DNA of 35,256 nt. It comes from an uncultured Gammaproteobacteria bacterium. Its GTDB lineage: Bacteria > Pseudomonadota > Gammaproteobacteria > Steroidobacterales > Rariloculaceae. Of this stretch, positions 24,071 to 31,199 are shown piece after piece. The notes under the pieces were generated by a model, which was not told where the DNA came from, ran no database searches, and saw only the letters and a list, made by a program, of their open reading frames with translations. The position numbers and the translations under genes are program-made. Within the stretch, counting starts at the first letter, position 1. Each line of letters opens with the position of its first letter. The DNA lies in the NCBI GenBank assembly GCA_913041665.1, contig CAJWKT010000011.1, positions 1-35,256 of the forward strand, written 5' to 3'.

Positions 24071-25078
24071 TCAATCTATTGCAAGAGCTTGATCGATTAA
24101 CTCAGCTCCACCAGGTACTTCTTCAGCAAACACTCGGTAAGAGCTTTCTGCAGCAATCTCTTTCCACGCTTGCGCTTGTTCAGCATTCATATGAACAACC
24201 CGGACGCCGGCATTTAGATAGACTTTTTCCATTTCGGCATCAAGCTTTTTGGCTTCCTGAAAAAAATAGTCCTCAGCCAGTTTTGACGCACGCCTCAATA
24301 TCGATTGCTGTTGGGATTGCAGTTTATTCCAGCTTCGCTGCGCCATGAGAACGGGCTGATACATAAACCACAATCCATGTTCTCCCGGTGCAGTTAGGCA
24401 TTGGGCATGTTCGTAAAGGCGGAATGTTATAAGACTTGCTGAGCTTGTATTGGCAGCATCTAGAACACCGGTTTGCATGGCGGTATAAATTTCAGAACTT
24501 GGCATCGAGGCAATCGAGGCTCCGGCGCCAGCTAGCATTCTTTCAAAGGCTGGGCCCGCCCCGCGAGTAACTAATCCCTGTATATCGCTTGGCCAAAGAA
24601 TACAGTTCTCTGTGCTCACAAAACCACCGGATAGCCAAGCATCCGCAAGTACAATTAAACCCTCACCTTCAATAATCTCTCTTATTGAGTCCATATAGGG
24701 TGAACTGTTTAGTCGTCGAGCATGGTCGTGATTCTTCACTAATCCTGGCATAAGAGTGGCATTGAATTGCGGGTGTCGCCCACTCGCATAATCCAATGGT
24801 AAGGCAGTAATATCCAATCGTCCCCTAATTAGCGCAGACCACTGGTCACCAGCCTTAAAGAGAGATTGCGCGGGGTAGATGCGGACGACGAGATCAACTT
24901 CAGCCACTTCAATTTCTCGGGCTATGATGCGAAACATTTCGTCGCGCACATCACCTGTTCCACCGGGCCACTGGTGTGAAATTCTAAGGATAGTTTGGGC
25001 AAAAGTATCACTCGATGCCCAACAAAAGAAAATGCCAGCTAAAAGAGAGGTGGATAGAAGCGCGTTCTTTTTTCTCAT
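24071..25078 (-). CDS. TRAP transporter periplasmic substrate-binding protein (DctP family)
   Basis: The 335-residue protein has a signal peptide (LLSTSLLAGIFFCWASSDTFAQ) and the DctP fold sequence LRISHQWPGGTGDVRDEMFRI, YPAQSLFKAGDQWSALIRGRLDITALP, and GLVTRGAGPAFERMLAGAGASIASMPSSEIYTAMQTGVLDAANT, which holds the arginine that normally salt-bridges a substrate carboxylate. The C-terminal helices end AGVRVVHMNAEQAQAWKEIA. It is first in the operon dctP-dctQ-dctM-modA. The carboxylate-binding arginine argues for an organic acid, but which acid is unknown. The upstream 123 bases to the next minus-strand gene should hold the promoter; none stood out. Confidence 0.92.
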   Translation of the reverse strand: MRKKNALLSTSLLAGIFFCWASSDTFAQTILRISHQWPGGTGDVRDEMFRIIAREIEVAEVDLVVRIYPAQSLFKAGDQWSALIRGRLDITALPLDYASGRHPQFNATLMPGLVKNHDHARRLNSSPYMDSIREIIEGEGLIVLADAWLSGGFVSTENCILWPSDIQGLVTRGAGPAFERMLAGAGASIASMPSSEIYTAMQTGVLDAANTSSASLITFRLYEHAQCLTAPGEHGLWFMYQPVLMAQRSWNKLQSQQQSILRRASKLAEDYFFQEAKKLDAEMEKVYLNAGVRVVHMNAEQAQAWKEIAAESSYRVFAEEVPGGAELIDQALAID

Positions 25079-25201
25079 GACTTAATTGTGCTGCTTAAAC
25101 AGAGATGTCGCAAGGGACTTAAGCGGAGTGACAGTTGCAGGCAGCAAAAATAGTTAGTGTACAGGACTAATCAACGGCCCGAATACCAATCGTTACCTAC
25201 C

Positions 25202-27175
25202 TTAAGTTTTTTTGAGATCGCAGGCACGCTTGGTATCCCAAGTAACCTTTTGGATTGAGATGCAGTCAACAGGGCAAACTTTCTCACATCTGCCACAACG
25301 GGTGCACTCATCCTGATCAATGTAAAGCAGTTGGTAGCGGCCCCGTGTTGAATCTTTTGCCCTTGAGTATCCTGAAATAAGTCCGTCTTGGTCAGTATGC
25401 AACGCATCAATTGGTACGATGCAATTTTCATGCGGCTTTACGTCTAGGCATTTATCGCAGTAAATGCATGCGTCATTATCAATTTCGAATTTGTAGTGAC
25501 ATAAATAGCAACGCACAGCCTCAACATTAGCTTCAGGGCCATTGTATCCTAGCTCAACTTCTTCCCGACGCGTTCGGTTTTCAGCGGGAATTTCCCTGGT
25601 CGGTTGACGTTCGATCACATTCATAGATGGTGTTCTGCCAGTTTCGTAGACTGATGTAATATGAGCCACTTCCATTAAGCGTATTTCACCCATAAGGTGC
25701 TCGTCTAGCTTGCGGGCGCAGCTTTTCGCATGCCCTATAGCATCTATTAAGCTCGAGGCGCCAATTGAATAGTCTCCAGCTAAAAATAAACTTGGATGGG
25801 TAGTTCGTTGAGCTACCTCATTACTCGACTCAACACGTTCATTTAGGAGATGGTGCTTAAGAGCACTATCTATCCAGGTGGTATCTCTCCGTTCACCATT
25901 AGCCGCAACAACCGTATCTACTATCACTTCGATCTCTCTTTTGGGAGCGTCTTTGCAGTAGTCACTTTGATCCGTGTTAGGCTTTTCGCAAAAGTCAAAG
26001 GTAATATTTATCTTTGTGGCCCCATTTAAATTAATTTTTTGGTAACTGATGGGATACATAGACGTTTTAAGTTCTATTCCCTCATCCTTGAGTGCCTTGA
26101 GCTCATTATTCGATATGGATATTTGTTTACGAGTTCCCTGGTAGTAGACCGTGGGGATAGAACCCAATCGGACTGCGGCACGAGCACAATCCATTGCAGT
26201 AAAGCCTCCACCAATTACAGCAACATGACGCCCGAGGGTCATTTTTGGTTCGGACATGTTGAATTTATGAAGAAAAATCAGGCCATCCTGAATGCCTTCG
26301 ATTTTGTGATCCCAATTTTCAATTTGATTGAGTTCTGTGGTGCCTGCCGCAATAACTACGGCATCGTGATTATTTAGTAAGCTTTGAACCGAATGTTTGG
26401 CGCCAATGGATTGGTTGCATCGAATCTCTACCCCCAATTGCTTAATCTGCTCGATCTCTTTACGAAGAATCATGCGGGGGAGGCGAAACTCGGGAATCCC
26501 TTGATTCATGAAGCCCCCGGGTTCAGGGTGTTGCTCAAAGATAATTGCCTTGTGGCCAAAAAGCGCTAATTCTCGCGCCGTCGTGAGTCCGGCCGGTCCG
26601 GCCCCGATAATTGCTACTGTTTTTCCGGAAGAGCTAAATAGCGGCTTTAGTAGAACCGGTTGTCGTGACCCTAGATCACCCGCAGCGCGTTTCGACAGGC
26701 AAATAGCCACTGGTTGACCAAGGCCCTCACGGCCGTGTCGGCAGGCCGGCTCGCAGGGTCTGGAGCAAACTCGACCGAGAACTGACGGAAAAATATTGTC
26801 GACTAAATTAATGAGATATGCTTCATTATAATTACCGGCATAAATTTCCTTTAAGTAATTTGGTACGCGTGTTTTGGCTGGACAGGCAGCCTGGCACGGA
26901 ATGTTCTTTTTTAGCCAGTCAATATCTTTCGGCTGGTTAGCGTAGCCACTTTGACGAGAGAGGGCAGCGTAATCAGGCTGGCCCTTATCGGGTGGAAGAT
27001 GGTGATTGGTATCTGGGTCCTGAATCATACTCTTAAGGATTCTCTTAATTGGTGACCTTAGTTTATCTGATTGATTTGCTTCAGTCTTTGTTCCACGCAA
27101 GAAGGCTGAGCCCAAAAAAAATTCACCCATAGCAAATAGAAGATACAATGCATTTTTATGCATGCATGTAATCAA
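25202..27175 (-). CDS. GltD-like FAD/NAD(P) oxidoreductase with N- and C-terminal Fe-S domains
   Basis: The 657-residue protein is built like the glutamate synthase small subunit plus a ferredoxin. An N-terminal Fe-S domain shows NIPCQAACPAKTRVPNYLKEI (residues 91-111) and RVCSRPCEPACRHGREG. The FAD site VAIIGAGPAGLTTARELALFGH is at about 187, GGFMNQGIPEFRLP follows, and the NAD(P) site HVAVIGGGFTAMDCARAAVRLG is at about 320. Near the C-terminus a cysteine set CYLCHYKF...CIYCDKC precedes a 4Fe-4S motif CTRCGRCEKVCPVDC. The protein could pass electrons from NAD(P)H to a partner enzyme; no GltB-like partner is nearby. The track start adds a hydrophobic stretch (ALYLLFAMGEFFLGSAFL); the family-like part begins around Met50 (27028), so the true N-terminus is uncertain. 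An HupE/UreJ gene is divergent. Confidence 0.85.
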   Translation of the reverse strand: MITCMHKNALYLLFAMGEFFLGSAFLRGTKTEANQSDKLRSPIKRILKSMIQDPDTNHHLPPDKGQPDYAALSRQSGYANQPKDIDWLKKNIPCQAACPAKTRVPNYLKEIYAGNYNEAYLINLVDNIFPSVLGRVCSRPCEPACRHGREGLGQPVAICLSKRAAGDLGSRQPVLLKPLFSSSGKTVAIIGAGPAGLTTARELALFGHKAIIFEQHPEPGGFMNQGIPEFRLPRMILRKEIEQIKQLGVEIRCNQSIGAKHSVQSLLNNHDAVVIAAGTTELNQIENWDHKIEGIQDGLIFLHKFNMSEPKMTLGRHVAVIGGGFTAMDCARAAVRLGSIPTVYYQGTRKQISISNNELKALKDEGIELKTSMYPISYQKINLNGATKINITFDFCEKPNTDQSDYCKDAPKREIEVIVDTVVAANGERRDTTWIDSALKHHLLNERVESSNEVAQRTTHPSLFLAGDYSIGASSLIDAIGHAKSCARKLDEHLMGEIRLMEVAHITSVYETGRTPSMNVIERQPTREIPAENRTRREEVELGYNGPEANVEAVRCYLCHYKFEIDNDACIYCDKCLDVKPHENCIVPIDALHTDQDGLISGYSRAKDSTRGRYQLLYIDQDECTRCGRCEKVCPVDCISIQKVTWDTKRACDLKKT

Positions 27176-27196
27176 TAAAATTCAATAGGTTTTACT

Positions 27197-27877
27197 ATGA
27201 AGCGAATCTTTATAGGTATCTTTGGTTTGTTCTCCGTAATGTTTTGTGTGTCTTTGTTTGCACACGGGATTACCGGTCCTGATCAGGCATTCCTTCTAAG
27301 TAATGTGGGCACCCAGATTGGCGTATTTATTTATTTGGGCGCGAAACATATGGTCACAGGATACGATCATCTTCTGTTTCTTGCGGGCGTTATTTTCTTT
27401 CTTTATCGACTGAAGGACGTTGCGGTTTACGTGACCCTATTTGCTATTGGGCACAGCATTACCCTGCTTTTAGGTGTGCTTGGTGGTTTACATGTCAATT
27501 CTTACATTGTTGATGCCATTATTGGCCTTTCCATAGTCTACAAAGCTTTTGAGAATGTTGGCGGCTTCAGTCAGATGGGACTTAGGATCAATACTAAGGC
27601 GGCAGTACTTATTTTTGGTTTTTTTCACGGATTTGGGTTGGCAACAAAACTTCAGGATCTTGCTATTTCGGAAGAAGGACTGCTGCCAAATATGCTTTCA
27701 TTCAATCTCGGCGTTGAAGTTGGTCAGCTGCTAGCACTCAGTGTAATTCTAGTCGCCTTTAACTTTTGGCGTCCAACTCAGAGTTTCATCAAGCATGCAT
27801 ACACAGTAAATATTGTGCTGATGGGTTCAGGCTTTATTTTAATAGGTTATCAGCTTACCGGTTATTTTCTGGCTTGA
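27197..27877 (+). CDS. HupE/UreJ family membrane protein
   Basis: The 226-residue protein has a signal-like first segment (IFIGIFGLFSVMFCVSLFA-HG) and then six or so membrane helices with the HupE/UreJ_2 motifs YLGAKHMVTGYDHLLFLAGVIFFL, FAIGHSITLLLGVLGGL, FGFFHGFGLATKLQDL and FNLGVEVGQLLAL. Repeated HxxxxxxHD and FHGFG motifs are proposed metal-binding sites, and family members act in nickel or other metal uptake next to hydrogenase or urease genes. Neither enzyme is present here. It is divergent from the GltD-like gene, with 21 bases between the annotated starts. A periplasmic metal-supply role is inference. Confidence 0.87.
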   Translation: MKRIFIGIFGLFSVMFCVSLFAHGITGPDQAFLLSNVGTQIGVFIYLGAKHMVTGYDHLLFLAGVIFFLYRLKDVAVYVTLFAIGHSITLLLGVLGGLHVNSYIVDAIIGLSIVYKAFENVGGFSQMGLRINTKAAVLIFGFFHGFGLATKLQDLAISEEGLLPNMLSFNLGVEVGQLLALSVILVAFNFWRPTQSFIKHAYTVNIVLMGSGFILIGYQLTGYFLA

Positions 27878-27976
27878 ATGACGGTACCCTTGATTTTCTG
27901 CTCTTGATGATCTTCAGCGAATTTGGGGCATACCTGTGCTAAATTGTGGGCTAGATCGCCCTTAGTGGGAAATTTT

Positions 27977-28050
27977 GGCGCGGTGGCAGAGTGGTGATGC
28001 AGCGGCCTGCAAAGCCGCGTACACCGGTTCGATTCCGGTCCGCGCCTCCA
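27977..28050 (+). tRNA. tRNA-Cys (anticodon GCA)
   Basis: A 74-base cloverleaf with encoded CCA. Acceptor arms are GGCGCGG and CCGCGCC, the anticodon stem GCGGC/GCCGC encloses loop CTGCAAA (anticodon GCA), and the T-arm is ACCGG-TTCGATT-CCGGT. It is the second member of the glyW-cysT-leuZ set. The ORF in the track from 27975 reads through this tRNA and is an artefact before codon 33. Confidence 0.97.
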
Positions 28051-28070
28051 ATCAATTTAGGCTGAGGACT

Positions 28071-29117
28071 ATGCGAATAAAGACAGCATTGATAGCTTTA
28101 TCAACTGCATTTTTGATTAATGGCGCAAGCGCACACCATGGGTCAGTAACTAACGGATCGTTATACCGAGTGGAGGAACTAATCCAGCTCGAGGGCGAGA
28201 TTACTGAGGTGTTCTGGCATAACCCCCACGTGCGGGGAAAAATGAAGGTCGAAAATGGCAACGGGAATGCGGAGACCTGGGAAGTGGAATTTGCTGGAGG
28301 CCCTCGTAGTTGGGAAAGGCGGGGGATGGTTACTGATGATTTTTTAGGTTTAGTGAAAGTCGCTGGGCATGTTTCTCGGCGGAATCCTCGGGGCCTTGGT
28401 GTAGTCCACATGTTGTTTGCCAATGGCCAGGAGTTTGCGGCTAGAGGCAATAGCCCAATTTATTCGTCTGAACTCGTTCCTAGCAATCGGCGACGACCAA
28501 CAGTGGCCCAGATTGCAAGGGCAGAACAAACCGCAGACGGTATCTTTCGTGTGTGGGAGGGTAGCCACCCGGAGCCGGAGGAGGAGCTTCTTCGGGTGAG
28601 AGAATTTTTCACAGAACGTGGGCGCGAATTGGCCGCAAGCTATGATCCACTTGAAGACAATCTTGAGCTTGTCTGTCGGCAGGGTATGCCGGATGTCAAT
28701 TTTGAACCGGTGCCCATGGATATTACTGACCAGGGGAATCGAATTCGTATCCGTTCGGAGGAATACAATATGGAGAGATACATCTACATGGATTCCCTGC
28801 TAGCACAGCCCAAACCATCCCCCACCGGCCATTCTGTAGGTCGCTGGGACGGGGATACGCTAGTAGTAGAAACGACAGGTATTGATTGGCCCTTTTATTC
28901 CGAAATAGGGATACCTCAGTCGGACCAAGTACGCTATCTCGAGCATTTTTGGTTATCAGAAAATGGAAATTTTTTGAACTATTCAATAGAAGTTACTGAT
29001 CCAATTGTGCTTACTGAGTCTATTACTCTCATAGAAAGGAGTCGGGCCTGGACTCCAGGGGTTGAACTAGAGGGGCCGTACAACTGTATCTATGACTGGC
29101 AGGAATTTAGCAACTAG
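28071..29117 (+). CDS. Secreted DUF6152-type protein, copy 2
   Basis: I start at ATG 28071, 20 bases after tRNA-Cys, just behind GAGG (short spacing); the track start lies inside the tRNA. The 348-residue product has a signal peptide (TALIALSTAFLINGASA) followed directly by HHGSVTNG. The DUF6152 domain reads LEGEITEVFWHNPHVRGKMKVEN and VAGHVSRRNPRGLGV. The C-terminal domain has ERYIYMDSL, GHSVGRWDGDTLVVETTGIDW and WTPGVELEGPYNCIYDW. The same landmarks occur in the copy at 20422, so the two are paralogues with diverged centres. Function unknown. It is the only gene between tRNA-Cys and tRNA-Leu, and a hairpin/T-run terminator follows it. Confidence 0.8.
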   Translation: MRIKTALIALSTAFLINGASAHHGSVTNGSLYRVEELIQLEGEITEVFWHNPHVRGKMKVENGNGNAETWEVEFAGGPRSWERRGMVTDDFLGLVKVAGHVSRRNPRGLGVVHMLFANGQEFAARGNSPIYSSELVPSNRRRPTVAQIARAEQTADGIFRVWEGSHPEPEEELLRVREFFTERGRELAASYDPLEDNLELVCRQGMPDVNFEPVPMDITDQGNRIRIRSEEYNMERYIYMDSLLAQPKPSPTGHSVGRWDGDTLVVETTGIDWPFYSEIGIPQSDQVRYLEHFWLSENGNFLNYSIEVTDPIVLTESITLIERSRAWTPGVELEGPYNCIYDWQEFSN

Positions 29118-29421
29118 CATCTTCCTAAATTTGCCTAAAACAGGATATTTTTGCGGTAAAAATCCAGTTAAATCGTTTTAGAAAAACTGTGGTTCCGCTT
29201 TTTTTGTAGGGAGTCTCCTGACGCCCATATATGGTTTGCGGTCCTAAGGTGTATTTCTATACTTAATAATACACCTATCAAAAATCATATAATAACTTGA
29301 TATTATTTAATTTATATTCATTTCAGAGAGCCTTTTTCTTGGCTTGGTACTAATTTATTTGAAAGAGTCGTCATTATCGGCGCCGAACGACTCATTTCTG
29401 GCTAGAATAGATGCACCAGAG
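29118..29421. other. AT-rich spacer between DUF6152 copy 2 and tRNA-Leu
   Basis: This spacer of about 300 bases holds the terminator at 29153-29205, then very AT-rich DNA to about 29345. Nearer the tRNA lies a perfect 7-bp inverted repeat, GAGTCGT (29365-29371) and ACGACTC (29387-29393), with a 15-base loop and no T-run. TAGAAT at 29403-29408 is a possible -10 for tRNA-Leu, without a convincing -35. No gene was seen. Confidence 0.45.
29153..29205 (+). terminator. Rho-independent terminator after DUF6152 copy 2
   Basis: GCGG (29153-29156) pairs with CCGC (29195-29198), and inside it CCAGTT (29164-29169) pairs with AACTG-T-GG (29185-29192) around an AT-rich loop. Seven T follow directly (29199-29205). 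The internal bulges weaken the stem, but the T-run and place are right. Confidence 0.55.
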
Positions 29422-29746
29422 GCCCGGGTGGCGGAACTGGTAGACGCAAGGGACTTAAGACTTTTTTGGGCACCCAGGTTGGAAACACTTGGTGTGAATG
29501 GGGTCAAATTCGGGGAAACCTCAGCTCGTAGAGGAGGTGGCAATCCCGAGCTAATCCCTGGTTGAGGCCGGGGAAAGTGTAGAGACTTGACGGCCCCCGC
29601 CTAACCCGTAGTACGTACTGCGGTATGGTGAAGAGAAAGTCCAGACCACAAATGCACCTGCATTGCGGGTTGCAGCCGCGAAAGCCGTAGTGGTATGAAA
29701 ATCCCTCGAAGGTAACTTCGTGCCGGTTCGAGTCCGGCCCCGGGCA
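29422..29746 (+). tRNA. tRNA-Leu (anticodon UAA) interrupted by a group I intron
   Basis: The exons are 29422-29456 and 29698-29746. Joined, they give a class II tRNA. The acceptor is GCCCGGG/CCCGGGC, the D-arm is GCGG...CGC, and the anticodon stem AGGGA/TCCCT encloses loop CTTAAAA (anticodon TAA). The long variable arm is CGAAG-GTAA-CTTCG, the T-arm is GCCGG-TTCGAGT-CCGGC and the discriminator is A. The next bases are TCT, so CCA is not encoded, unlike the Gly and Cys tRNAs in this window. The exon sequence is of proteobacterial leuZ type, not cyanobacterial, so the intron rather than the whole gene looks foreign. It is the third member of the glyW-cysT-leuZ set. tRNA finders that do not allow a long intron will miss it. 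Confidence 0.93.
29457..29697 (+). ncRNA. Group I self-splicing intron in tRNA-Leu(UAA)
   Basis: The 241-base intron interrupts the anticodon after U34, begins AAGACTT and ends with the expected G at 29697. Core elements are readable. P2 is CACCCAGG/CTTGGTGTG. P4 is TCGGGG (after CAAAT) with TCCCGA, P5 is ACCTC/GAGGT and P6 is CCCTGG/CCGGGG. P7 is GACT in GAGACTTGACGG with AGTC in GAAAGTCCA, and P8 is CCGTAGTA/TACTGCGG. A 3' domain is closed by ACCAC/GTGGT over hairpins AATGCA-CC-TGCATT and GCGG/CCGC. P1 can pair exon CUU with intron GGG (U-G at the splice site), and P10 pairs UUUU with the AAAA of the 3' exon. The P, Q, R and S phrases closely resemble the cyanobacterial tRNA-Leu intron. No homing endonuclease is encoded. 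Confidence 0.92.
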
Positions 29747-29831
29747 TCTAATAGAAAAAAGTGCTGAACAGTATGCAATAATATAGTAGATATTGGCTGT
29801 TAACCTATTGATTTTATTAGCATGAGACAAC

Positions 29832-31052
29832 GTGAATAATCAGACAGGCCTAAAATCTCGGAAAACATCGCTTGGACGATGCCGGCAGCTGTCTGTCAAT
29901 ATCCAAGGCTTGAAGCATTATGTGTTAGCTATTTCCATACTTCTTGTGGCTGGATGTGGTGGTGGTGACTATCAAGACGGTCTTGATGCATATAACCGAG
30001 GAGATTATTCGGTCGCGTTAAGGGAATGGCGCCCCCTGGCGGGCCTTGGTGAGGCAAGAGCTCAAAATAACTTAGGAATTATGCACTTAGAAGGCCATGG
30101 GGTGCCGATCGACTATAATGAGGCGATCAAGTATTTCCGCTTGGCAGCTAATCAGGGTGAGGTGCGAGCACAAAATAATCTTGGGCTAATGTTCCTTGAA
30201 GGCAGAGGGATCCCTGTTGACTATACGGAAGCAATGCGCTTTTTTCTTAGCGCGGCTGATCAAGGGGAAACATTTGCCCAAAACAATCTGGGATTCATGT
30301 ATGAAAATGGCCTTGGGGTACCAATTGATACTGATGAGGCCATGCGGTGGTATCGCCGAGCGATCGAACAAGCGGGAGGGCAGAAGTTAGCCTATAACAA
30401 TCTCGGCATGATGTATTTAAACGGAAAGGGAGTGCCTACAGATTACAATGAGGCACTAAGACTATTCCGTCTAGCAGCCGAACAAGGAGAGGCCGTAGCC
30501 CAAAATAACTTAGGGTTTATGTATGGCGCAGGCTTTGGTGTCGAAGCAAACGATAACGAGGCGGTCAGATGGTATCGATTGGCCGCAGACCAGGGCGAGG
30601 CATCTGCCCAAAATAATTTGGGGATGGCATACTTAAATGGTACAGGCACTGCTCGCGACTATGCGGAAGCGTTAACATTATTTCGTCTGTCGGCTGACCA
30701 AGGTGAGGCAATGGCCCAACATAATCTCGGGTTCATGCACGAAAATGGGTTAAGTATTCCAAGTGACGATGTGCAAGCCGTAAATTGGTACAGACTTGCT
30801 GCGGGGGCAGGCTTAGTGGTCGCACAAAAAAATCTGGGCAGGATGTATTCTCAGGGAAGAGGCGTACCAGTCGATAATCTGCGTGCCTATGCTTGGCTTA
30901 ATCTCGCTGCGATAGGTGGTGATTTGGATGCCATGGAACAAAGAGCTGCGGTGGAGGAGTCCATGAATGCTACTCAGGTAGCGGAGGCTCAAATGCTTTC
31001 TACGGAGATATACGAAAGAATTCAAGCAGGTAATTTTGTTCAGGGTGAGTGA
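29832..31052 (+). CDS. Sel1-repeat (SLR/TPR-like) lipoprotein
   Basis: The 406-residue protein has a lipoprotein signal (VLAISILLVAGC, lipobox VAGC) and then about eight and a half 36-residue Sel1-like repeats. Each repeat follows the pattern YNEAIKYFRLAANQGE...AQNNLGxMYLEGxGVPxD; the fourth is two residues longer. Sel1 solenoids are protein-interaction scaffolds, often in envelope signalling or assembly. The track start is GTG 29832, which leaves an unusually long N-region; TTG 29910 (behind CCAAGG) would give a cleaner signal peptide MKHYVLAISILLVAGC, so the start is open. It follows tRNA-Leu by 85 bases. No partner gene identifies its pathway. Confidence 0.9.
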   Translation: MNNQTGLKSRKTSLGRCRQLSVNIQGLKHYVLAISILLVAGCGGGDYQDGLDAYNRGDYSVALREWRPLAGLGEARAQNNLGIMHLEGHGVPIDYNEAIKYFRLAANQGEVRAQNNLGLMFLEGRGIPVDYTEAMRFFLSAADQGETFAQNNLGFMYENGLGVPIDTDEAMRWYRRAIEQAGGQKLAYNNLGMMYLNGKGVPTDYNEALRLFRLAAEQGEAVAQNNLGFMYGAGFGVEANDNEAVRWYRLAADQGEASAQNNLGMAYLNGTGTARDYAEALTLFRLSADQGEAMAQHNLGFMHENGLSIPSDDVQAVNWYRLAAGAGLVVAQKNLGRMYSQGRGVPVDNLRAYAWLNLAAIGGDLDAMEQRAAVEESMNATQVAEAQMLSTEIYERIQAGNFVQGE

Positions 31053-31199
31053 ATTGCCTTAGAGGGCAAACATGTCACGAGGTAACCTTCGGCACCTTTT
31101 GATACATTAATTTCACATGGATATTTCTTCTGGCCCCACAAGACATATTTAACCGGCATGAATGACTGTTAATTTAGCACGCAGGCATTAAGTTTAGAA

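Noticed and set aside
27975-28070. N-terminal extension of the ORF 27975-29117
   Set aside because: These codons translate tRNA-Cys; the signal peptide and HH motif begin only after ATG 28071.
29344-29565. Plus-strand ORF of 73 codons and the overlapping minus-strand ORFs (29355-29830)
   Set aside because: They cover the intron-bearing tRNA-Leu, have no protein resemblance, and are explained by the RNA structure.
29625-29660. GAAGAGAAAGTCC phrase resembling RNase P RNA
   Set aside because: RNase P RNA has a similar GAAAGTCC, but here the phrase is the group I S element pairing with GACT of the R element, and the flanking exons complete a tRNA.
14126-29746. Integrative element or prophage with integrase and att sites
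   Set aside because: The tRNA-bounded cargo suggests insertion, but no integrase, transposase, phage gene or repeated tRNA 3' end was seen.
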